From NCBI RefSeq assembly GCF_005233835.1, contig NZ_SZQA01000030.1:56045-120044 (forward strand): a DNA stretch of 64,000 nucleotides, written 5' to 3'. Of the stretch, positions 58,847 through 64,000 are shown piece by piece; the stretch's first letter is position 1, and every line of letters begins with the position of its first letter. This DNA comes from Herbidospora galbida (GTDB lineage: Bacteria > Actinomycetota > Actinomycetes > Streptosporangiales > Streptosporangiaceae). Under the pieces are notes generated by a model. It was given only the letters and a program-made list of their open reading frames with translations. It did no database searches and was not told where the DNA came from. A program made the position numbers and the translations under genes.

Positions 58847-59230
58847 ATGGAGCGCCACGAGTCCGACGGATACCCGATCATCCCGTTCGCCTCCGCCGAG
58901 GCGTTCGAAGACTGGCTGGAGAAGAACCACGCCCACGAGCCCGGCCTGTGGCTGAAGTTCGCGAAGAAGGGGCGCGGGATCCCGACGATCACCTTCGAAG
59001 AGGCCCTGGAGAGCTCGTCGTGCTACGGCTGGGTCGACTCGAAGATGTACCGCTACGACGACGACTACTACATCCTCCGCTACCAGCCGAGGAAGAAGAC
59101 CTCCAAGTGGTCGCCGCGCAACAGCGACCTGGCCCAGCGGCTCATCGACGAGGGCCGGATGCGCCCCGCCGGGCAGGCCCAGGTCGATCAGGCCAAGGCC
59201 GACGGCCGCTGGTCGGGCACCAAGGGCTGA
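58847..59230 (+). CDS. YdeI/OmpD-associated family-like protein
   Basis: 127 aa. The pattern EDWLEKNHAHEPGLWLKFAKKGRGIPTITFEEALE, then CYGWVDSKMYRYDDDYYILRYQPRKKTSKWSPRN, is that of the YdeI family, whose molecular role is unknown (linked to stress and cationic peptide resistance in some bacteria). No signal peptide. Divergent from the iron operon. Start ATG 58847. Confidence 0.82.
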   Translation: MERHESDGYPIIPFASAEAFEDWLEKNHAHEPGLWLKFAKKGRGIPTITFEEALESSSCYGWVDSKMYRYDDDYYILRYQPRKKTSKWSPRNSDLAQRLIDEGRMRPAGQAQVDQAKADGRWSGTKG

Positions 59231-59239
59231 CGACCCGGG

Positions 59240-59815
59240 TCAGCGGATGGCGGTGAGGACGCAGTCGCCGCAGATGCCGCCCACCCGATAGTGGAGACAG
59301 CACGACCGGCGGACGCCCCGCCGGTCGAGCGTGCCGGTCAGCGGCCCCTCGTTCAGGTATTCACGGCCCAGCGCCTCGGCCCGCGACGCGTGCCCCGGCC
59401 GGGCCCGGGAGAACGCGCCGACCGCTCCGGTCAGCGCCGAGGCCGCGTTGCCGTAGAGGACCTTGGGCGACACCCACGGCAGCGCCGCCACCAGGGGTTC
59501 GAGGGCGAACCTCGGGCCTTCGCGCAGCTCGGGCACCCGCACCCCGTCGTCGTCCCAGCGCGCGTCGGCCAGGTCGATCGAGATGCCGTGGGCGGCGCGC
59601 AGGGCGACGTACGGAGACCAGAGCCGCGCCAGCGCCCCCTGGAACAGGACGGACGCCGCGACCCTGCGGTCGAGGGTGAGCAGCCGTTTCGCCGTCGCGT
59701 CGATGACCGCGTCGTCGGCCAGCCGCTCGACGAGCGGGACTCCGCCGCCGACGCCGAGCGCGAAGAAGACGTTCACCCCTGCCACGTCGGCGACGGCGGC
59801 CTCGATGGTCGTCAT
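59240..59815 (-). CDS. FhuF-like ferric siderophore reductase
   Basis: 191 aa. The C terminus has the characteristic cluster RRSCCLHYRVGGICGDCVL (CC-x10-C-x2-C), which ligates a 2Fe-2S centre in FhuF. The rest is helical. It would reduce ferric siderophores to free iron, complementing the nearby iron operon. It lies 10 nt behind a VOC gene in the same direction, so it may be controlled by the TetR operator upstream rather than by an iron box of its own. Confidence 0.85.
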   Translation of the reverse strand: MTTIEAAVADVAGVNVFFALGVGGGVPLVERLADDAVIDATAKRLLTLDRRVAASVLFQGALARLWSPYVALRAAHGISIDLADARWDDDGVRVPELREGPRFALEPLVAALPWVSPKVLYGNAASALTGAVGAFSRARPGHASRAEALGREYLNEGPLTGTLDRRGVRRSCCLHYRVGGICGDCVLTAIR

Positions 59816-59825
59816 TCCGCCGATG

Positions 59826-60215
59826 TTATGAGCCGGAGCCCCATGGAATCTCGGTGATGACGTCGATGAGCACGCCCTCGGGCGCCGCCACGATGAAGTG
59901 CCGCTGGCCGAAGTCCTCGCTGCGCAGCTCCAGCTCCGGCGTGAGGCCGCCCTCGACGACCAGCCGCCGCCACTCGCCGTCGACGTCGTCGACCTCGAAG
60001 TTGAGCAGCACGCCCTGGGCCGGGACGCGGTAGCCGGCCGGGATCGTCGGATGCGTCGGGTCGAGCAGGGCCAGCTCGTAGCCGCTGGGGTTCTTGAGAC
60101 TGACGTACCAGTCGGACTCGAAGACGATCGAGAAACCGAAGTTCCGGAGGTAGAAGTCGCGTGACTCGGCGAGGACCGGGGTCGCGATCACGGGATAGAA
60201 ACTCGAGGTCTTCAT
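59826..60215 (-). CDS. VOC (glyoxalase/bleomycin-resistance) family protein
   Basis: 129 aa, two beta-alpha-beta-beta-beta units: [26 protein letters not shown], and [17 protein letters not shown] with [17 protein letters not shown]. The usual metal residues are only partly present. ATG 60215 was chosen because TAGCGT lies 7 nt before it, suggesting a leaderless message, and because the longer frame upstream lacks support. Divergent from a TetR gene with a palindrome between them, the common regulator/target arrangement. Confidence 0.85.
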   Translation of the reverse strand: MKTSSFYPVIATPVLAESRDFYLRNFGFSIVFESDWYVSLKNPSGYELALLDPTHPTIPAGYRVPAQGVLLNFEVDDVDGEWRRLVVEGGLTPELELRSEDFGQRHFIVAAPEGVLIDVITEIPWGSGS

Positions 60216-60222
60216 GTCCGGT

Positions 60223-60228
60223 ACGCTA
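60223..60228 (-). promoter_or_regulatory. -10 box of the VOC-FhuF pair (leaderless)
   Basis: TAGCGT on the minus strand lies exactly 7 nt before the VOC ATG (60215). The TetR-type palindrome sits just upstream, where a repressor would block polymerase. Inference from spacing. Confidence 0.4.
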
Positions 60229-60233
60229 TTTCG

Positions 60234-60248
60234 CATACCGACGGTATG
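60234..60248. promoter_or_regulatory. 15-bp palindrome, probable TetR operator
   Basis: CATACCG-A-CGGTATG is a perfect 15-bp palindrome with 7-bp arms. It lies between the divergent VOC and TetR genes and covers the first possible ATG of the latter (60246). TetR repressors usually bind palindromes of this size in such intergenic regions, so it is likely autoregulatory and controls VOC-FhuF too. Confidence 0.65.
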
Positions 60249-60266
60249 TCAATTGGAGAAGCAGTC

Positions 60267-60839
60267 GTGCGAGCCGAACAGAAAGAACGCACCCGCCTGG
60301 CCCTGATCGCCGAAGCCCGGCGGCTGTTCGCCGAGCGCGGCTACGCCGACGTCGGCCTGACCGAGATCACCGCCGCCGCCGGGGTCACCAAGGGCGCCCT
60401 CTACCACCAGTTCGACGGCAAGGCCGCGCTGTTCCGGGCGGTCCTGGAGTCGGTCCACCAGGAGGTCGGCGGCCACGTCGCGGCGGCGGCCGAGGCCGAA
60501 GCCGACCTGTGGACAGGCTTCGCGGCGGGGTGCCAGGCCTTCCTGACCGCGAGCACCGACCCGACCCGCCGCCGGATCCTGCTGGTCGACGGCCCGGCCG
60601 TGCTCGGCTGGGCCGAATGGCGGGCCTTCGACGAGGCGGCCTCGGCCTTCCATTTGGAGGAGGCGGTGGCCGGCCTGATGCGCGCCGGTCTGCTCCCCGA
60701 ACGGCCGACGGCCCCGCTCACCCGCCTGCTCTCCGGCGCGATGAACGAGGCCGCCCTGTGGCTCGCCTCCGAACCGTCCGCTCTCGACGACACCCGGCGC
60801 GCGCTCACCGAACTGCTGGAATCGCTCAGATGTAGGTGA
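60267..60839 (+). CDS. TetR-family transcriptional regulator
   Basis: 190 aa from GTG 60267. HTH in the N-terminal part: RRLFAERGYADVGLTEITAAAGVTKGALYHQFDGKAALF. The ligand domain is helical with many Trp (DLWTGFAAG, GWAEWRAF). GTG 60267 has GGAGAA upstream and leaves the palindrome free, whereas the in-frame ATG at 60246 would be inside the operator, so I prefer the GTG. Its last 14 nt overlap the convergent CBM2-like gene. It probably controls itself and VOC-FhuF. Confidence 0.85.
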   Translation: MRAEQKERTRLALIAEARRLFAERGYADVGLTEITAAAGVTKGALYHQFDGKAALFRAVLESVHQEVGGHVAAAAEAEADLWTGFAAGCQAFLTASTDPTRRRILLVDGPAVLGWAEWRAFDEAASAFHLEEAVAGLMRAGLLPERPTAPLTRLLSGAMNEAALWLASEPSALDDTRRALTELLESLRCR

Positions 60840-61227
60840 CCGTGCAGGGCACCCCGTTGAGGGTGATGCCGGTCGGGTTCGCATAGGTCCCCGTGTACGT
60901 CGCCACGAAGCCGATGGGCGCCGAGGTGGCCCCCGGCATGATCGACGGCGCCCAGACGGGGTTGGCCGCCTGGAGACTCGGGGGAGTCTGCGTCCACGTG
61001 GCCGACCATCCGGAGCTCATCGTCTCGTCCCCGGCGAAGACGATCTGCAGCAGCCAGGGGGAGAAGGCGGACGTGCCGGTGTTCTCGACGGTGATGGACG
61101 CGACGAAACCGCCGGTCCAGACGCTGGTGTCGTAGGTGACGTCGCACGAGTACGACATCGCGTGGGCGGGAGCGGAGGTGCCGAGCACGAGGGCGGCGGC
61201 GACGGCGAGGGCGGTCAGGATCCTCAT
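60826..61227 (-). CDS. Secreted stand-alone CBM2-like protein
   Basis: 133 aa. A signal peptide (about residues 1-23, AHA-M) precedes one beta-sandwich domain: CDVTYDTSVWTGGFVASITVENTGTSAFSPWLLQIVF, GWSATWTQT, ending NGVPCTVTYI, with a Cys near each end and Trp residues typical of CBM2 cellulose/chitin-binding modules. There is no catalytic domain. It may bind a polysaccharide on the outside of the cell. ATG 61227 is chosen to give a good signal peptide. Confidence 0.75.
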   Translation of the reverse strand: MRILTALAVAAALVLGTSAPAHAMSYSCDVTYDTSVWTGGFVASITVENTGTSAFSPWLLQIVFAGDETMSSGWSATWTQTPPSLQAANPVWAPSIMPGATSAPIGFVATYTGTYANPTGITLNGVPCTVTYI

Positions 61228-61284
61228 GGGCGGATGGTCCGGCGAGGACCGTTCCCGGTCAACGAAACGGCACGTCACCGCAGC

Positions 61285-61563
61285 TCAGCGCGATGAATCT
61301 TTCACGTGCCAGGGCCGGTCGGGCTGGGTCGGCGTGGTCGCCCCGGAGACCCGCACGCCGTAGACGTGGTCGCCGACCACGCCGAGGTAGTCGTGGCCGG
61401 TCAGGTGGCACCACGCCGGGAGGTCGAGGGGCGCGGCCGGGTCGGTGGCGCGGAGGTGGACGACCGTCCCGGGGTCGAGCGAGTCGACGAGCCCGCGCAG
61501 CTCGATCAGGAGCAGCACGCAGCGCCGATCGCCGCCGTCGAGCACCACCGGTTCGTTGGCCAT
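61285..61563 (-). CDS. TusA-like protein lacking the Cys-Pro-x-Pro motif
   Basis: 92 aa. The core matches the TusA/SirA fold: VLDGGDRRCVLLLIELRGLVDSLDPG, then VVHLRATDPAAPLDLPAWCHLTGHDYLGV. The usual CPxP motif reads CVLL: the Cys is kept, the prolines are not. A C-terminal extension follows. TusA proteins carry sulfur for tRNA or cofactor thiolation; this variant may have a different role. Gene is monocistronic and lies divergent from the alpha/beta hydrolase gene. Confidence 0.72.
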   Translation of the reverse strand: MANEPVVLDGGDRRCVLLLIELRGLVDSLDPGTVVHLRATDPAAPLDLPAWCHLTGHDYLGVVGDHVYGVRVSGATTPTQPDRPWHVKDSSR

Positions 61564-61709
61564 GGGACAAGTCTCCCCCAACCAGGTCAAGCGAGTGGGC
61601 GCCGGGATCATGCCTTAGGGCGTACATGAACGGGATTTTCAGCGGCAAAACGTAACAAATGCCGTATTGCTAGCGTGGCCCGGGTCCAGTCGATGTCAGG
61701 GGGAACGAT

Positions 61710-62543
61710 ATGGGCAAGGTCACCGTCGGCCGGGAGAACAGCGACACGATCGACATCCACTTCGAAGACCACGGCTCCGGGCGGCCCGTCGTGCTGATCC
61801 ACGGCTATCCGCTCAACGGCGCGTCCTGGGAGAAGCAGCAGCGGGTGCTGCTCGACGCGGGCTTCCGCGTGATCACCTACGACCGGCGCGGCTGGGGCAA
61901 GTCGAGCCAGCCCACCCAGGGCCACGACTACGACACCTTCGCCCACGACCTCAAGATCCTCCTCGACCACCTCGACCTGCCCGAAGTCGACCTGGTCGGC
62001 TTCTCGATGGGCACCGGCGAGGTCACCCGCTACCTGGCCAAGTACGGCAACGACCGGATCCGCCGCGCGGTACTGCTGGGCGCCATCCCGCCGTTCCTGC
62101 TCAAGACCGCCGACAACCCCGAGGGCGTCGACAAGTCGGTCTTCGACGGCATCAAGGAAGCCGTCGTGCACGACCGCCCCGCCTACTTCCGCAAGTTCCT
62201 GGACGACTTCTTCAACGTCGACATGTACGAGGGCACCCGCATCAGCAGGGAGGCCTACCAGAACTGCTTCATCGCGGCCTGCCTGGGGAGTTCGTACTCG
62301 GCGTACAAGTGCGTCGACGCCTGGCTGGAGGACTTCCGCGACGACCTGCCGAAGATCGACGTGCCGGTCCTGCTGGTCCACGGCGACCAGGACCGCATCC
62401 TGCCCTACGCCAGCACCGCCGCCCGCCTGCCCGGCCTGATCAAGGACCTGACCTTCGTCACCATCGAGGGCGGCCCGCACAACATCGGCTGGACCCACCC
62501 CGAAGAGGTCAACAAGGAACTCCTCGACTTCCTGGAGCGCTAG
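61710..62543 (+). CDS. Alpha/beta hydrolase (cofactor-free haloperoxidase-like)
   Basis: 277 aa. Oxyanion-hole HGYPLNG, nucleophile elbow GFSMGTGE (Ser catalytic), Asp in HGDQDRILP, His in GGPHNIGWTHPEE. This set and the length match the non-heme chloroperoxidase/esterase group. A GGGGG-type ribosome binding site precedes the ATG. The substrate is not deducible; esterase or perhydrolase activity is likely. Confidence 0.92.
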   Translation: MGKVTVGRENSDTIDIHFEDHGSGRPVVLIHGYPLNGASWEKQQRVLLDAGFRVITYDRRGWGKSSQPTQGHDYDTFAHDLKILLDHLDLPEVDLVGFSMGTGEVTRYLAKYGNDRIRRAVLLGAIPPFLLKTADNPEGVDKSVFDGIKEAVVHDRPAYFRKFLDDFFNVDMYEGTRISREAYQNCFIAACLGSSYSAYKCVDAWLEDFRDDLPKIDVPVLLVHGDQDRILPYASTAARLPGLIKDLTFVTIEGGPHNIGWTHPEEVNKELLDFLER

Positions 62544-62596
62544 CCCGCGGCCTTTCGCCGAAGGACCTGGAGATTTCGTTCTCCGGGAGGTTGGAA

Positions 62597-62630
62597 CGCC
62601 TCGGGACGGCTCCGGCGCCGCCCCGAGGCG
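62597..62630. terminator. Bidirectional terminator hairpin
   Basis: CGCCTCGGG (62597-62605) and CCCGAGGCG (62622-62630) form a perfect 9-bp stem between the converging hydrolase gene and the SAV_915-like gene. The 16-nt loop can pair further. No T-run. Confidence 0.5.
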
Positions 62631-62641
62631 GGTCTTGGGGT

Positions 62642-62902
62642 TCACGCGGCGGCGTGGGGGGCCGGTTGGCTGGAGGCCGCCTGGGGGTCGATGACGATTC
62701 CCGGCACGCCGATGTCCCTGAGGAGGGCGCGCAGGGCCGGTTCGCAGAGCCGGATCCAGGGCTGGTCGGCGCCGAGCACGAGGGCGAGCCGGACCGGAGA
62801 GGTGAAGGCCACCGCCGTGCGGGCTCCGTCGGGGGTGCGGAACACCCGGAGGGCGTCGGCGCAGCCGGTCTTCCGGACCGGCACGAATAGCGGCACGTCC
62901 AT
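62642..62902 (-). CDS. SAV_915-like small protein
   Basis: 86 aa, cytoplasmic, beta-alpha type: DVPLFVPVRKTGCADALRVFRTPDGARTAVAFTSPVRLALVLG and WIRLCEPALRALLRDIGVPGIVIDP. This resembles the SAV_915 family of small actinobacterial proteins of unknown function. ATG 62902 is preceded by GAAGGGAAA 7 nt away and is preferred to the GTG at 62926. Confidence 0.72.
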   Translation of the reverse strand: MDVPLFVPVRKTGCADALRVFRTPDGARTAVAFTSPVRLALVLGADQPWIRLCEPALRALLRDIGVPGIVIDPQAASSQPAPHAAA

Positions 62903-63111
62903 CGTCGTTTTCCCTTCCACGTTCACGGCATCGACGTTAGGGGCCGGAGAAAGGCCGTGGGGCTTTCTCTACGGCGATCCGACGGGTGCGCCGCCGATGC
63001 TGACGCCTTTTTGACGCGTAGTCATCGCGTCAAGGCGGCGTAGGAATGGCATCAATACGGCCCGCCGGGCTCCCTCTCGCTTGTTGGATATGAGCGAAAG
63101 GGGGCCTGGAA

Positions 63112-63549
63112 ATGGTTTCTCGGCACGCCGCCTCATTGGAGTTGCTGATTCCGGCCTCGGCCGCGATGGCGGTCGGGGCGGTGGTCGTGGTGGCCGCGTT
63201 CGTGCCGGCCGTGCCGGACGTGTCGGAGCGGGTCGCGGCGATGGCCGGGCTGACGGCGGCGATCGGGCTGGTCGTGCGGCGTCCGGTGGCGGCGGGCGTG
63301 GCCGGGGTGATCGGCTGGTTCCTGACGACGGGATTCCTGGTGAACGGGCTCGGCGAGCTGACGTTCACGACGGCCGACTGGCTGCGGCTGGCGCTGCTGA
63401 CCGGGGCCGGGATGGTGGGCGCGGCGATGCGGCTGCCGATGTCGCTGCGTGCGGCCGGGCGGGTTCCGGCGCCGGTGCCGGTGCGGGTGCCGGTCGTCAC
63501 TTCATATCAGCGTATAGACCGATTTGCGCATCATAAGACTTTGTCCTGA
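63112..63549 (+). CDS. Small membrane protein (four TM, DUF4118-like)
   Basis: 145 aa. Four hydrophobic helices (about 10-30, 42-56, 57-76, 88-104) and a Pro/Val/Arg-rich cytoplasmic tail ending TSYQRIDRFAHHKTLS. The arrangement recalls the four-helix membrane unit of KdpD-type kinases (DUF4118), but without a kinase domain. A good ribosome binding site (AAAGGGGG) lies before the ATG. Function unknown. Confidence 0.65.
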   Translation: MVSRHAASLELLIPASAAMAVGAVVVVAAFVPAVPDVSERVAAMAGLTAAIGLVVRRPVAAGVAGVIGWFLTTGFLVNGLGELTFTTADWLRLALLTGAGMVGAAMRLPMSLRAAGRVPAPVPVRVPVVTSYQRIDRFAHHKTLS

Positions 63550-63599
63550 ATTAGCGTTGGCCAGGGCTGCCGTCAGAATCCATGCGGGTATTTCCCGGG

Positions 63600-63629
63600 C
63601 CGGACACCTCAATGGTGTCCGGTCGTTTT
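63600..63629 (+). terminator. Rho-independent terminator
   Basis: CCGGACACC (63600-63608) and GGTGTCCGG (63614-63622) form a perfect 9-bp stem with a 5-nt loop, followed by TCGTTTT. It lies 50 bp past the stop of the small membrane protein gene. Textbook intrinsic terminator. Confidence 0.85.
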
Positions 63630-63644
63630 GGAATGACAACTCGC

Positions 63645-64000
63645 ATGGAAGTGCATATGCATACGCGTGCCAACAAATGGAGCCTGGGGCTGACGGGCGT
63701 CCTCGCCGCCGCCCTGGTCACCCTCTCCGGGGCGGCCGCCTCGGCGCAGGTCAACCCCATCGACCCACCCATCCAGCCGGCCCCGGCCGCCAAGGACATC
63801 CCTGGCACTGCGGGCGCCGAGAAGTCGGCCAAGAAGGCCGCCGCGGACGCCGCCAAGAAGGCCGCCGCCCTCCTCGCCACGCCTTCGGCGGCCCCAGCCG
63901 CGAAGAGCGCCCCCACCCCGGCCCCGGTCGCCCCGGCCAAGCCTGCCGCTCCGGCCCCGGCCAAACCGGCCGCCCCGGCCGCAGCTCCGGCTCCGGCTCC
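63645..64000 (+). CDS. Secreted Ala/Pro/Lys-rich protein (3' truncated by window end)
   Basis: The frame from ATG 63645 is open to the end of the window (118 codons seen). It encodes a basic N terminus (MEVHMHTRANKWS), a hydrophobic signal segment (LGLTGVLAAALVTLSGAAASAQ) with a likely cleavage after ASA, then a repetitive region with AKKAAADAAKKAAAL and many Ala-Pro-Lys repeats. It is probably an exported cell-wall or surface protein. An in-frame ATG at 63657 is an alternative start. The function cannot be told from this part. Confidence 0.6.
   Translation, partial: MEVHMHTRANKWSLGLTGVLAAALVTLSGAAASAQVNPIDPPIQPAPAAKDIPGTAGAEKSAKKAAADAAKKAAALLATPSAAPAAKSAPTPAPVAPAKPAAPAPAKPAAPAAAPAPA

Noticed and set aside
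63551..63964. Ala-rich minus-strand reading frame at the window end
   Set aside because: It is antisense to the plus-strand secreted protein with a signal peptide, and its own sequence is simple Ala/Gly repeat.
1..64000. tRNA, rRNA, insertion sequences or prophage genes
   Set aside because: I looked for cloverleaf-like conserved arms, rRNA segments, transposase motifs and phage structural genes and saw none; a covariance-model search would be decisive.

Overview
The window is about 64 kb of very GC-rich, densely packed DNA with many GTG starts and many 4-nt stop/start overlaps. It looks like a chromosomal segment of a filamentous actinomycete. The evidence is a complete conservon (sensor kinase, roadblock protein, DUF742 protein, small GTPase), menaquinone genes, a DtxR-type iron box, repeated leaderless promoters, CBM2 cellulose-binding proteins and a terpene/P450 operon. 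A Streptosporangiales-like genus is my best guess, but that is inference. I saw no rRNA, tRNA, insertion sequence, prophage or CRISPR array.

Layout. 1-4.2 kb: a membrane protein fragment, a large zinc-ribbon membrane protein, and a divergent pair (unknown 121-aa protein and L-2-hydroxyglutarate oxidase) sharing a palindromic promoter. 4.3-13.6 kb: a MacA/MacB-like export system bracketed by two paralogous OmpR/EnvZ-type two-component systems. A degenerate 24-bp tandem repeat follows, then a lipoprotein. 14.4-17.7 kb: two overlapping membrane-associated dynamin/Era-like GTPases. 17.7-19.1 kb: a Fic AMPylase with a winged-helix tail behind an 11-bp-phased operator array. 19.1-21.8 kb: SPFH and NfeD proteins and an L,D-transpeptidase. 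21.8-25.5 kb: a homogentisate (tyrosine) degradation operon (IclR regulator, HmgA, an unknown 249-aa protein, fumarylacetoacetase). 25.5-30.5 kb: a flavin oxidase, an EF-hand protein, an orphan KdpE-like regulator, a secreted SGNH hydrolase with CBM2, a ketopantoate reductase-like gene and a 30-aa membrane microprotein.

30.5-40.4 kb is the most unusual part. It holds a membrane-anchored GH5 protein that appears to have lost both catalytic glutamates. Next is a three-gene terpenoid operon (P450, class I terpene synthase-like protein, class II DxDT-type cyclase). A full conservon follows in the same orientation. 40.4-44.9 kb: a menaquinone operon (methyltransferase, isochorismate synthase, MenB, MenD). 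45-50 kb: an amidohydrolase, then a probable operon of SDR, PEP-mutase-like, molybdopterin oxidoreductase, ferredoxin reductase and zinc-ribbon proteins. 50-54 kb: a TSUP transporter, a PepSY membrane protein with its partner, and an NmrA-like protein. 54-58.8 kb: an iron-siderophore uptake operon (ATPase, binding protein, fused double permease, siderophore-interacting reductase) under an almost perfect DtxR/IdeR box. 58.8-64 kb: a FhuF-like reductase and VOC protein next to a TetR regulator, a secreted CBM2-like protein, a TusA-like protein, an alpha/beta hydrolase, small proteins, and a truncated secreted Ala/Pro/Lys-rich protein.

How the parts may work together (inference). The two-component systems probably sense an envelope or antimicrobial signal and control the MacAB-like exporter. 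The conservon is a plausible switch for the terpenoid operon beside it. The iron operon, the SIP reductase and FhuF form one import-and-release route for ferric siderophores. Several genes show a TANNNT box 6-8 nt before the start codon, so leaderless transcription looks common here.
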